This document shows, piece by piece, positions 25,608 through 33,839 of a DNA stretch of 64,000 bases. The notes beneath the pieces are model-generated. The model was given only the letters and a program-made list of their open reading frames with translations, was not told the DNA's origin and made no database searches. The first letter of the stretch is position 1; the number at the start of each line of letters is the position of its first letter. The stretch is from Pseudomonadota bacterium (lineage in GTDB: Bacteria > Pseudomonadota > Alphaproteobacteria > Rhizobiales > Xanthobacteraceae), in NCBI GenBank assembly GCA_023422775.1, contig JAFAGM010000025.1:1-64000 (forward strand). The letters run 5' to 3'. Position numbers and translations under genes: made by a program.

Positions 25608-26432
25608 TCATCCCTTGATGAAGGCAAGCAGATCGGCGTTGATCGTGACCGCTTCCGTGGTCGGCATGCCGTGCGGGAAGCCCTTGTAGGTCTTCAGCGT
25701 GCCGTTCTTCAGAAGCTTCGCCGACAACGGCGCGGAGTCGGCATAGGGAACGATCTGGTCGTCGTCGCCGTGCATGACCAGCACGGGCACGGTGATCTTC
25801 TTGAGGTCTTCGGTGAAATCGGTCTGCGAGAAGGCGACGATGCCGTCGTAATGCGCCTTGGCGCCGCCCATCATGCCCTGGCGCCACCAGTTCTCGATGA
25901 CGGCCTCCGAGGGTTTGGCGCCCGGCCGGTTGTAGCCGTAGAACGGTCCGGCGGCGAGATCGCGATAGAACTGGGTGCGGCTGGCCGCAAGCTGCGCCTG
26001 AAGTCCGTCAAAGACTTCCCTGGGCAGACCGCCGGGATTGGCCGCCGTCTGCACCATCAGCGGCGGCACCGCGCTCAGGATCGCCGCCTTCGCCACCCGG
26101 CTCTCACCATGACGGGCGATGTAATGCACCACCTCGCCACCGCCGGTGGAGTGGCCGACGTGAACGGCGTCTCTGAGGTCGAGATGCGCGGTGACGGCGG
26201 CGAGATCGTCGGCATAATGATCCATGTCATGGCCGTCGCTGACCTGGCTGGAGCGCCCGTGGCCGCGGCGGTCATGGGCAATGACGCGGAAACCATTATT
26301 GGCGAAGAAGATCATCTGGTTGTCCCAGTCGTCGGCCGACAACGGCCAGCCATGGCTGAACACGATGGGCTGCCCCTTGCCCCAATCCTTGTAGAAGATC
26401 TCGACGCCGTCTTTTGTCGTGATGGTGGGCAT
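25608..26432 (-). CDS. alpha/beta hydrolase, non-heme chloroperoxidase family
   Basis: A 274-residue alpha/beta hydrolase. SHGWPLSADDW is the oxyanion segment, HDRRGHGRS follows, and the nucleophile elbow is VGHSTGGGE (Ser95). The acid is in HGDDDQIVP and the His in GFPHGMPTT. The sequence matches bacterial cofactor-free haloperoxidases/arylesterases closely, for example the opening TKDGVEIFYKDWG. The physiological substrate is probably an ester. It is separated from the NAD(P)-binding gene downstream by 17 bases. Confidence 0.9.
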   Translation of the reverse strand: MPTITTKDGVEIFYKDWGKGQPIVFSHGWPLSADDWDNQMIFFANNGFRVIAHDRRGHGRSSQVSDGHDMDHYADDLAAVTAHLDLRDAVHVGHSTGGGEVVHYIARHGESRVAKAAILSAVPPLMVQTAANPGGLPREVFDGLQAQLAASRTQFYRDLAAGPFYGYNRPGAKPSEAVIENWWRQGMMGGAKAHYDGIVAFSQTDFTEDLKKITVPVLVMHGDDDQIVPYADSAPLSAKLLKNGTLKTYKGFPHGMPTTEAVTINADLLAFIKG

Positions 26433-26443
26433 GGAATTGATCC

Positions 26444-26500
26444 TTCTGTTACGCCGTTACGCCGTTATCCGGGATACGCGTCGCCGCGTGCCCCCGAATG
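26444..26500. repeat. repeat-like sequence at the membrane-protein 3' end
   Basis: Three short tandem units (GTTACGCC, GTTACGCC, GTTATCC) are followed by a GC-rich partial palindrome containing GCGTCGCCGCG and CCCGAATGAC. The latter echoes the AATGAC core of the palindromic repeats elsewhere in the window. It overlaps the stop region of the gene ending at 26465. Confidence 0.4.
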
Positions 26501-27016
26501 ACCTGGATAAACCGCGTCACACGGGCGGAAGCGCCGACAGGCGCCGATGATCATGATGACGAAGAATACCAATACGATGCCCTGGGCGACTGCGAACACC
26601 GGTCCGGCGGGCGGATTGCCCGGCGCCAGCGTCGTCAGTGCAGGGATCTTGAGGAAGCTCTGGGTCACCAGCACGAACACGTTGAGATAGAGCGAGAGCA
26701 GCGCGGTCACAACATAGATCCAGCGCCACGCGCCGGCGAGATTCATGGCGTAGAGCGCAACGCAGGCGATTGCGAGCAGGATGAAGGAGAGGATACCGAA
26801 AATGTGCGACGGCAGCAGCGTTTCGGTCAGCAGCGGCGGAATCACGAAGCCCGTGGCGCTGGTCAGAATGGTGAACAGCAGGAAGATGGCGGTCAATCCC
26901 GGCATCCGGTTGGAGCCCAGCATTCCAAACATCGCGATCACGCCCGCGACGATGGCAATCAGGCTGATGACCACATGCACTATCACGAACGTCGCCACGC
27001 TCATACCCAATATCAT
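26465..27016 (-). CDS. four-to-five-helix inner-membrane protein
   Basis: A 183-residue membrane protein with hydrophobic segments at about 8-30, 41-60, 68-95, 101-120 and 140-162. It resembles the small DoxX-like/DUF families of rhizobial inner-membrane proteins, but I cannot name one. The last 17 residues (DAVYPGHSGARGDAYPG) are read from a repeat-like palindromic sequence and look like an extension. It is upstream of the chloroperoxidase-like gene on the same strand, so possibly in the same operon. Confidence 0.7.
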   Translation of the reverse strand: MILGMSVATFVIVHVVISLIAIVAGVIAMFGMLGSNRMPGLTAIFLLFTILTSATGFVIPPLLTETLLPSHIFGILSFILLAIACVALYAMNLAGAWRWIYVVTALLSLYLNVFVLVTQSFLKIPALTTLAPGNPPAGPVFAVAQGIVLVFFVIMIIGACRRFRPCDAVYPGHSGARGDAYPG

Positions 27017-27190
27017 TTGATGCGCCCCTCGATTGGAAATCTTCTAAATGCTACGACGCGTCGCGGAAAATTTCCACAAGCATCGGCGGGGCAGGCATGT
27101 GCGCGAAGGAATGCGGCATCAACGAAAGTCGCATGATGCACGAAATTTTTGCAACACTGTCACAGATGACAGCACAGCCCCGGTCGGATT

Positions 27191-28135
27191 TCAGCGGTTG
27201 AGGAATTCGACCAGCTTGGGGATCACCTGATCGGGCGCCTCTTCCATCAGCCAATGTCCACGGCCTGACACCAGCACGCCCTCGACATTGGTCGCAACCA
27301 TTTTGCCTTGTTCGATCAGGAACGGGCCGCCGGCTTTCTCGCCTGACAACACCAGCATTGGCATCGACAATTTGGTCTTCGCGAAGCCGGCAAACTCGAC
27401 GGCGTCCTGCGGGAATGCGCGGAAAACCTCCATCCCAGCCTTCATATGGCCGGGCCTGGCATACTCCCTGGCATAGAATTTCCGATCGGCTTCCGGCACG
27501 GATTTGGTGGCATCGGCGGCAAAGTCGTTCCAGAAATGTTCGAGATAGATGCGCTCGCGGCCGGTAACCAGCGCAAGCGGAGTCTTGCCGAAGAAGTGGA
27601 AGTGCCAGAGATCGCGCAGCAGGAAGACGTTATTCCATTCTCCAACGCCGGGCAGGAAGGCTTCCATCAGCACGATCCGGTCGACTTCGCCCGGGTACTG
27701 CGCCGCATAGGCGTAGGCGACCATCAATCCGATATCGTGGCCGACCAGCCGGATACGGTCGTATTTGAGGCTCTGCACCAATGCGTGGATGTCCTGCGCC
27801 ATCGCCTTCTTGGTGTATCCGCCCTCCGGAGCCGACGACTGGCCGAAACCGCGCAGGTCGGGCGCGATCACGGTGTGCCTGTCGGATAGTTTTGCGATCA
27901 GGGGCCGCCACATATGGCTGGTTTCGGCAAAGCCATGCAGCAGCACGACGGGATCGCCCTTGCCGGCAACAAGATAGTGCAGTTTGACGCCGTTGACCTC
28001 GGCAAATTTGCTTTGCGGCGCAAATCTGTTCTGAAGAGACTCTGCGAACGAGGCGCCCGAAGGGATCAGTGCGACCGACAACGCCATCCACATGACAGAG
28101 GCGATGGCGCGTAGCGTTCCCGGAATGCACTGCAC
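27191..28135 (-). CDS. exported alpha/beta hydrolase, epoxide hydrolase/haloalkane dehalogenase-like
   Basis: A 314-residue protein. The GTG start has a GAGGAA site. The reading frame is open 114 codons further upstream only because it fuses with the frameshifted zinc-finger gene. A signal peptide covers about residues 1-31 (ending SFA/ES). The nucleophile elbow is VGHDIGLMV with Asp124 instead of Ser, which points to epoxide hydrolases or dehalogenases. LLHGFAETSHMW is the oxyanion segment, and the last catalytic His lies in SGRGHWLMEE. A periplasmic location is unusual for this class. The substrate is unknown. Confidence 0.85.
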   Translation of the reverse strand: MQCIPGTLRAIASVMWMALSVALIPSGASFAESLQNRFAPQSKFAEVNGVKLHYLVAGKGDPVVLLHGFAETSHMWRPLIAKLSDRHTVIAPDLRGFGQSSAPEGGYTKKAMAQDIHALVQSLKYDRIRLVGHDIGLMVAYAYAAQYPGEVDRIVLMEAFLPGVGEWNNVFLLRDLWHFHFFGKTPLALVTGRERIYLEHFWNDFAADATKSVPEADRKFYAREYARPGHMKAGMEVFRAFPQDAVEFAGFAKTKLSMPMLVLSGEKAGGPFLIEQGKMVATNVEGVLVSGRGHWLMEEAPDQVIPKLVEFLNR

Positions 28136-28167
28136 GTGAGATTCCTCGTCCTTTGCTGAAAGAGGAA

Positions 28168-28477
28168 TCAGTAATAGCGCGGTATCGGTCCGTCGTGTGG
28201 GGTTTTTCGTTCCGACAGATCGAACAGCACCTTGTCGACATAGCACCAGCCCCAGCCTTCCGGCGGATCGTAGCCCTCGATCACGGGATGGCCGGTGGCA
28301 TGGAAATGCGCGGTCGCGTGCCTGTTGGGGGAATCGTCGCAGCAGCCGACGTGGCCGCAACTGCGGCAGATCCGCAGGTGCAGCCCTGCTGCCGCTTTTC
28401 AGGCATTCCTCGCAGCCCAGCGCGCTCGGGGTGACGGTCTGAATGCCGGCAATATGACTGCAGCCTTTCGTCGTCAT
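28168..28477 (-). pseudogene. UBP-type zinc-finger gene with a frameshift
   Basis: The N-terminus MTTKGCSHIAGI...ALGCEECLKSGS reads in one frame. The rest of the domain (LRICRSCGHVGCCDDS, then HATAHFHATGHPV, ending IPRYY) continues intact in another frame to a TGA at 28168. The shift lies just after 28388. The gap length fits a 2-base deletion, or a 1-base insertion, which removes the residues just before the LHLR segment. Bacterial UBP-type fingers bind zinc through these Cys and His residues. It sits directly downstream of the cNMP/flavin gene. A sequencing error would restore a gene of about 100 residues. Confidence 0.8.
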
Positions 28478-28496
28478 TGCCTTACTCCAGGCTGCA

Positions 28497-30206
28497 TCAA
28501 AGCGACGGCTTCATCGCATCGGCAAGATAGAAGTGCAGCGCGGCAACCACCTGCGCCCCCTCGCCGATCGCGCCGCCGACACGCTTGACCGAGCCGGAGC
28601 GCACGTCGCCGACCGCGAACACGCCGGGCACCGAGGTTTCCAGCAGCGAGGCCTGCCGCCCATCCTTCTGCTGGCATTGCGCGCCCGTCACCACGAAGCC
28701 GCCGCGGTCGACCATCACGCCGCAGCCATCGAGCCAGCCGGTGGCGGGATCGGCGCCGACGAACAGGAAGAGATTGCGGATATCCAGCGCCTGCACGTCA
28801 TCCGGCGCGAGACGGCTGCGCCAGTGCACGCGCACCAGCGCGGCGTCGTCATCGCTTTCGAGGCCGATCACTTCAGTGTTGAACATCAATTCGATGTTAT
28901 CGGTCGCCTCGATGCGCTCGATGAGATAGCGCGACATGCTGGCCCCGAGCCCGCCGCCGCGGATGATCATGTAGACCTTGCGGGCATGGCCGGACAGGAA
29001 CACCGCGGCCTGCCCTGCCGAATTGCCGCCGCCGACCAGCACGACATCCTGACCGGAGCACAGCTTTGCCTCGATCGGCGAGGCCCAGTACCAGACGCCG
29101 CGCCCCTCGAACGTCTCGAGATTTGCGATCTCGGGCCGGCGATAGCGTGCCCCGCTCGCCACCACGACGGATCTGGCGCGCATCGACTTTCCGCAGTCGG
29201 TCGCAAGCCCGAACGCGCCATCGGTACGGCTGCAATCGAGCGACTGGATCGAGACCGGGATCAGCATGTTGGCGCCGAACTTCTGCGCCTGGTTGTAGGC
29301 GCGCCCGGCCAGCGCCTGGCCGGAAATGCCGGTCGGGAAGCCCAGATAGTTCTCGATCCTGGCGCTGGCGCCGGCCTGGCCGCCGAACGAGCGCGCGTCG
29401 AACACGGCGACCGACAGCCCTTCGGAGGCCGCATAGACGGCGGTGGCGAGCCCCGCGGGCCCGCTACCGACGACCGCTACGTCATAGAGCTTTTCATGGT
29501 CGTGGTCGCCGATCATGCCGATCGCGTACGCAATCGCCGCCTCCGTTGGATTGCGCAGCACCCGGCCGTCCGGACAGACGACCAGCGGCAGGTCGGCGCG
29601 CGAGGTAACGTAGCGCGCGACGAGATCGGCGGCGTCCTTGTCGGTGGCGGGATCGAGCACGTGGTGCGGCTGGCCGTTGCGGGCCAGGAAATTCTGCAGC
29701 CGCGCGATGTCGCCGAACGACGCCGGGCCGATCAGCACCGGGCCGCCGGCGCCGCCCTGGATCAGGTTGACCCGGCGCAGGATCAGCGCCCGCATGATCC
29801 GCTCGCCGAGTTCGGCCTCGGCCACCAGAAGCGCGCGCAACTGATCGGGCGGGATCAGAAGCGCCTCGACATCGCCGTCGGCATGGCCGTCGACCAGTGC
29901 GAGGCGGCCGGAGAGCTGGCCGATCTCGGCGATGAATTGCCCCGGCCCCTGATCGATGACGGGCGTGACATGCCCAAGGCCGTCGCGCTGGGTAATGGTA
30001 ACCGTGCCCGACAGTACCACGAACATGCCGGGGCCGACCTTGCCGGTCTCGAACAGGGCTTCGCGATCCCGGTAGCGTCGCGGCTCGCCGAACCGGCGCA
30101 TGCGCTCGATCTCCGGCCCGGTCAGCGTCGGGAACGTCTGTTCGTGACGCGGAAAGGCATAAGCGTTGGCGCCGGTCGCCGGATCTGCCGTGATGTCTGC
30201 ACTCAT
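28497..30206 (-). CDS. cyclic-nucleotide-binding domain fused to thioredoxin-reductase-like flavoprotein
   Basis: A 569-residue protein. About residues 25-140 form a cNMP-binding fold (FETGKVGPGMFVVLSGTV; GQFIAEIGQLSGR). A thioredoxin-like linker follows, then a thioredoxin-reductase-like domain with VVGSGPAGLATAVYAASEG (FAD), VVLVGGGNSAGQAAVFL (NAD(P)H) and VPGVFAVGDVRSGSVKRV. The redox CxxC of true thioredoxin reductases is not present at the expected place; the segment reads WYWASPIEAKLC. The ATG giving MSADITAD is preferred over one 14 codons upstream. It forms an operon with the zinc-finger pseudogene. Confidence 0.9.
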   Translation of the reverse strand: MSADITADPATGANAYAFPRHEQTFPTLTGPEIERMRRFGEPRRYRDREALFETGKVGPGMFVVLSGTVTITQRDGLGHVTPVIDQGPGQFIAEIGQLSGRLALVDGHADGDVEALLIPPDQLRALLVAEAELGERIMRALILRRVNLIQGGAGGPVLIGPASFGDIARLQNFLARNGQPHHVLDPATDKDAADLVARYVTSRADLPLVVCPDGRVLRNPTEAAIAYAIGMIGDHDHEKLYDVAVVGSGPAGLATAVYAASEGLSVAVFDARSFGGQAGASARIENYLGFPTGISGQALAGRAYNQAQKFGANMLIPVSIQSLDCSRTDGAFGLATDCGKSMRARSVVVASGARYRRPEIANLETFEGRGVWYWASPIEAKLCSGQDVVLVGGGNSAGQAAVFLSGHARKVYMIIRGGGLGASMSRYLIERIEATDNIELMFNTEVIGLESDDDAALVRVHWRSRLAPDDVQALDIRNLFLFVGADPATGWLDGCGVMVDRGGFVVTGAQCQQKDGRQASLLETSVPGVFAVGDVRSGSVKRVGGAIGEGAQVVAALHFYLADAMKPSL

Positions 30207-30281
30207 TGTCGCCGCCCAAAAAAGAAACAGTAAGGATGCAGAGAGCATGCCAAAGCGACGTGAGCGAATTTTGTCGCGACG

Positions 30282-30485
30282 TTACGCGCCCGGCTTTTCT
30301 CCGCTGGCGTCATCTAAGGGGAAATCGGGGCTTTCGGAAGATGCGGCGTCGGCGTCGCTGCGCCCTCTCGCCTGCGACTTGCGCCGCTTGAGATTTTCGC
30401 GGAGCGCCAGCTTGAGCCGGTCGCGCCGCGAATCCTTCCCATCCGCACCGGTCTTGCCCGCGCCCTTGCCTTGCTCGCTCGTCAT
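30282..30485 (-). CDS. small basic hypothetical protein
   Basis: A 67-residue protein, strongly basic in the middle (SRRDRLKLALRENLKRRKSQ) with an acidic, Ser-rich tail. The core helix resembles a short protein I recall as conserved in Bradyrhizobium and Rhodopseudomonas. No function is known. It lies 76 bases upstream of the cNMP/flavin gene on the same strand. Confidence 0.6.
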   Translation of the reverse strand: MTSEQGKGAGKTGADGKDSRRDRLKLALRENLKRRKSQARGRSDADAASSESPDFPLDDASGEKPGA

Positions 30486-30845
30486 TGCAAGTCCGTCCAG
30501 CTTCCTTCGATCGAAACAGATCTGCTGCGGCGCTTTGCCTTGCCGCTTTACCGGACATAGTGTGTTTGGAACGGTCAGGTTGCAATCGCCTGTTGGCGGC
30601 GACGCCGGCTCACGTTAGCCGTAAAACCCGGCCCGCGAAGCCATTCGGGCCATGATTCGGTGCCTTGGCGCCGTCGGGAACCGGATCGGCCCCGACTTGA
30701 CCCGATCAGCCAGCGGCCAGCGCCGATTTTTGCCCATTTCGGCCCCCTCCGAGCCCGCCCGCGTGCTTGCGCCAGAGAGCCCCTTGTGGCAAGAACCGGC
30801 CGCCTAGTGGGAGCCTTTTTGGCCGATTCCCCGGATACCGGGCAT
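30486..30845. other. gene-free stretch upstream of tRNA-Thr
   Basis: No supported ORF. It contains a short inverted repeat GGCCCG (30630-30635) and CGGGCC (30646-30651), and must contain the tRNA-Thr promoter and that of the minus-strand gene starting at 30485. I cannot place either promoter with confidence. Confidence 0.5.
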
Positions 30846-30920
30846 GCTGCCGTAGCTCAGTGGTAGAGCACTCCATTGGTAATGGAGAGGTCGACAGTTC
30901 AATCCTGTCTGGCAGCACCA
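30846..30920 (+). tRNA. tRNA-Thr (GGT)
   Basis: A 75-nt cloverleaf. The acceptor stem is GCTGCCG with TGGCAGC, the D-arm is AGCTCAGTGGTAGAGC, the anticodon stem is CTCCA/TGGAG around TTGGTAA (anticodon GGT), the T-arm is CAGTTCAATCCTG, and CCA is encoded. Its last 10 bases take part in the direct repeat described separately. Confidence 0.95.
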
Positions 30921-30925
30921 GTTCT
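30911..30925 (+). repeat. att-like direct repeat, copy 1 (tRNA-Thr 3' end)
   Basis: GGCAGCACCAGTTCT includes the final 10 bases of tRNA-Thr (with CCA) plus five bases beyond it. An exact second copy is at 32917-32931. The arrangement matches the left end of an element integrated at a tRNA 3' end. Confidence 0.65.
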
Positions 30926-31108
30926 TCCGCGGAAGATCAACACCACATTGCCGAGGTATTGGCGTCGCACGCCAGCACGAGTTGGCCGGCAAAATGCCAC
31001 TTGAGGCAATTTGGGGCTCTCCTGCAATTGCCGCTCACGGGTCGTTAGCGACGTGCTAGACTTTTCCCTGTCCGCCGCCGTGGCTATTTTGGTCGTTCGG
31101 AGGGCGCT

Positions 31109-32851
31109 GTGACCGAGCAGCGGGTTCAAAGGCGACTGGCGGCAATCCTGGCCGCTGACGTGGTCGGTTACTCTGCGTTGATGCAACGCGCTGAGGAGGC
31201 CACCTACGCCGAGTTCGAGCAGCTGAAGCGCGAGGTCATCGAGCCTGACCTCTCCCGCCACGACGGGCGACTGATCAAGACTACGGGTGACGGCGCGTTG
31301 GCCGAGTTCGCAAGTCCGTCGGCTGCGGTGCGATGCGCGGTGGAGATCCAGGAAAGCATCGCGTCAGGCCGAAGCTCCCTTAAGCTGCGCATTGGGATCA
31401 ATCTCGGTGAAGTCATCGTCGGGGCTGACGGCGACCTTTTTGGCGACGGGATCAACATTGCTGTCCGGCTGGAGGGGGTCGCCGATCCGGGCGGCGTCCT
31501 GATTTCCGAGAAGGTGTACAGCGAAGTCGAAGGCAAGCTGGACGCTGGCTTCGAGGACCGGGGCGAACAACAGCTCAAGAACATCGCCAAGCCAGTTCGC
31601 GCTTTTGCGGTACGCGCGAGAGTGCATAGCCCACTGAGCGATAGGCTGAGTGCGGCCCTTCCACTCCCGGACAAGCCGTCTATCGCCGTGCTGCCGTTTG
31701 ATAACATGAGCGGCGATCCCGAGCAGGAATATTTTGCGGACGGGATGGTTGAGGAGATCACTACTGCGCTCTCGCGTTTCAAATGGCTGTTCGTGATTGC
31801 TCGCAATTCGAGCTTTACGTTCAAGGGCAAGAACGTCGATGTGAAAGAGGTCGGACGCAAGTTCGGCGTGCGCTACGTCCTCGAGGGGTCCGTCCGCAAG
31901 GCGTCGGGAAAGGTTCGCATCACAGGACAGTTGATTGATGCGAGTACAGGCGCGCACATCTGGGCGGACAGGTTCGAGCGCGATCTGACAGATATATTCA
32001 CTCTGCAGGATGAGGTCACGGCTGCCGTTGTCTCGGCCATTCAGCCGAAATTGCTTCAAACAGAAATTGCGATGGCGGCGCGGCGGCGACCGGAGAACCC
32101 CACCGCCTATGACTTTTATCTCCGAGCCATGTCACATTTCTACCTGACGACCCGCGAGAGTTTGACCGAGGCGATCAGGCTGGCTCATCGCGCTTTGGAA
32201 CTGGACCCTCGTTTTGGCCTTGTCGCCGCTCTGGCATCCGTCCTGCACATGAACAACGCCCTTTTGGGTTACGCCGACCCGCAGTTTGATCGCAGAGAAG
32301 CAATTCGGCTTATGCGCCTGGCATTCAGCCTCGATGATGGTGATCCGGACACGTTGGCATGGGCTGCATTGACCTCGACGTTCCTGGTCGGCGATTGGGA
32401 AAGTGAGATCGAAATGGCCGACCGGGCCGTCGCGCTCAACCCGAATTCATATGTCGCATGGATCTGTAGAGGCTGGGTCCATCGAAATGCGGGGCTGCCG
32501 GAGGAAGCGATCCGCAGCTTCGAACGTGCCATTCGCGCCAGCCCGGCGGATCCGCTACTATACCGGTTATTTGCCGGGATGGGGTTGGCCCTTATCGAGC
32601 TTGGTCGCTTTGAGGAGGCCATCGTCGCAGGGAAGAAGGCCCTGCGTCAGAACTCCTCCTTCCCGGCAGTTAACCTCGTTCTCGCGTCGGCTTTCGCCCA
32701 TGTCGGACGCGACGCCGAGGCGCGTGAGGCGGCGGCGCGCGTGCTGGAATTCGATCCCGCCTTCACAATATCCGCGAGGATGGGTCGGCGCAGACAAACA
32801 AACGCGACGCTGGAGATTGAGGGTCTTCGGAAAGCGGGGTTGCCCGAGTAG
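31109..32851 (+). CDS. class III adenylate/guanylate cyclase with TolB-like and TPR domains
   Basis: A 580-residue protein. The cyclase domain is at about residues 8-170 (LAAILAADVVGYSAL, KTTGDGALAEFAS, RIGINLGEVIV). Next is a TolB/FlgO-like segment (SIAVLPFDNMSGDPEQEYFADG...LEGSVRKASGKVRITGQL). From about residue 330 onward there are TPR repeats. This architecture is very common and multi-copy in Bradyrhizobium. The start is GTG with a GGAGGG site. It is the only gene between the two att-like repeats. The product and signal are unknown. Confidence 0.88.
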   Translation: MTEQRVQRRLAAILAADVVGYSALMQRAEEATYAEFEQLKREVIEPDLSRHDGRLIKTTGDGALAEFASPSAAVRCAVEIQESIASGRSSLKLRIGINLGEVIVGADGDLFGDGINIAVRLEGVADPGGVLISEKVYSEVEGKLDAGFEDRGEQQLKNIAKPVRAFAVRARVHSPLSDRLSAALPLPDKPSIAVLPFDNMSGDPEQEYFADGMVEEITTALSRFKWLFVIARNSSFTFKGKNVDVKEVGRKFGVRYVLEGSVRKASGKVRITGQLIDASTGAHIWADRFERDLTDIFTLQDEVTAAVVSAIQPKLLQTEIAMAARRRPENPTAYDFYLRAMSHFYLTTRESLTEAIRLAHRALELDPRFGLVAALASVLHMNNALLGYADPQFDRREAIRLMRLAFSLDDGDPDTLAWAALTSTFLVGDWESEIEMADRAVALNPNSYVAWICRGWVHRNAGLPEEAIRSFERAIRASPADPLLYRLFAGMGLALIELGRFEEAIVAGKKALRQNSSFPAVNLVLASAFAHVGRDAEAREAAARVLEFDPAFTISARMGRRRQTNATLEIEGLRKAGLPE

Positions 32852-32916
32852 CTCTGCGACTGCGACGAGGTGATCGAACGACAGCTCATGGCCCCAAAGG
32901 AGACGTGCGCCATTCC

Positions 32917-32931
32917 GGCAGCACCAGTTCT
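32917..32931 (+). repeat. att-like direct repeat, copy 2
   Basis: An exact 15-base copy of 30911-30925, offset by 2,006 bp, located between the cyclase gene and the stop of the lyase-family gene at 32946. It would be the far end of the putative element. Confidence 0.65.
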
Positions 32932-32945
32932 CCTTCGCAAAAGCC

Positions 32946-33809
32946 TCACCCTTCGATGTGCTCGCGTTCAAACGCCCAGACCCGCTCGAATCCCATCAGG
33001 CGGGAGAAGTCGTTGAACGGGTAGAGTTCTCCGCTCCATGCCTTGCTGGAGCCCCTGGACTGGATCTCGCCGTAGACGGAGCGCAGCGCAGCGCCTGCGG
33101 CCAGAAATCCGGCGGTGGGGAAAATCGCGAGCTTGAAGCCGAAAGCTTCCAGTTCCGCGCGAGAGAGTATAGGCGTGCGGCCGCCTTCCACCATGTTGGC
33201 GACCAGCGGCACACCGGCGAAGGTCTGGCCGATCTTCGCCAGTTCCGTCTCGCTCTCCGGCGATTCGATGAACAGCATGTCGGCGCCGGCCTCGAGAAAA
33301 GCTTCGCCGCGGCGCAACGCCTCGTCGAGGCCCAGCGCGGTGCGGGCATCGGTGCGGGCGATGACAAGAAAATCCTTCGACGCTCGCGCCTCACACGCGA
33401 CCTTGATGCGGCGCGCGGCGTCGGCGATCGGCACCACGCGCCGGCCGGGCGTATGCCCGCATTTCTTGGGATACTCCTGGTCCTCGATCTGGATCGCCTG
33501 CGCGCCGGCTTTCTCATAACCGCGCACGGTGTGATCGACGTTCAGGAGTCCGCCATAGCCGGTGTCGCCATCGGCAATCAGCGGCGTGGACGTGCCCGAG
33601 GCGATCTGGTTCACGCGGCCGACCATCTCGGTGTAGCTCGCCAGGCCCGCATCCGGCAGGCCGAGATGGGAGGCGACCACGCCATAGCCGGTCATATAGA
33701 GCGCATCGAACCCCATGGTGTCGGCGATGCGCGCGGAAATCATTTCGAACACGCCGGGCGCCGAGATCAGGCCGGGCTGTTTCAAGCGGGCGGAGAGGCT
33801 TTGCGTCAT
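32946..33809 (-). CDS. isocitrate lyase/PEP mutase family protein (oxaloacetate decarboxylase-like)
   Basis: A 287-residue TIM-barrel enzyme. GDTGYGG binds Mg-substrate. EYPKKCGHTPGR holds the family Cys117, and IARTDAR and ADMLFIESPES are further signatures. Within the superfamily the length and motifs fit oxaloacetate decarboxylases, 2,3-dimethylmalate lyases or carboxyphosphonoenolpyruvate mutase-like proteins; I cannot choose among them. It is the last gene of the ABC importer operon, 30 bases after the second permease, so it probably acts on the imported compound, likely an organic acid. Confidence 0.85.
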   Translation of the reverse strand: MTQSLSARLKQPGLISAPGVFEMISARIADTMGFDALYMTGYGVVASHLGLPDAGLASYTEMVGRVNQIASGTSTPLIADGDTGYGGLLNVDHTVRGYEKAGAQAIQIEDQEYPKKCGHTPGRRVVPIADAARRIKVACEARASKDFLVIARTDARTALGLDEALRRGEAFLEAGADMLFIESPESETELAKIGQTFAGVPLVANMVEGGRTPILSRAELEAFGFKLAIFPTAGFLAAGAALRSVYGEIQSRGSSKAWSGELYPFNDFSRLMGFERVWAFEREHIEG

Positions 33810-33839
33810 CGATCCAATACTTCCAGGGTTGTCCAGCCT

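Noticed and set aside
28136..28477. A single 428-codon fusion of a zinc finger and an alpha/beta hydrolase
   Set aside because: The fusion exists only because of the frameshift in the zinc-finger gene. The downstream part of the finger is intact in another frame with its own stop, and the hydrolase has its own GTG with a ribosome site and a signal peptide.
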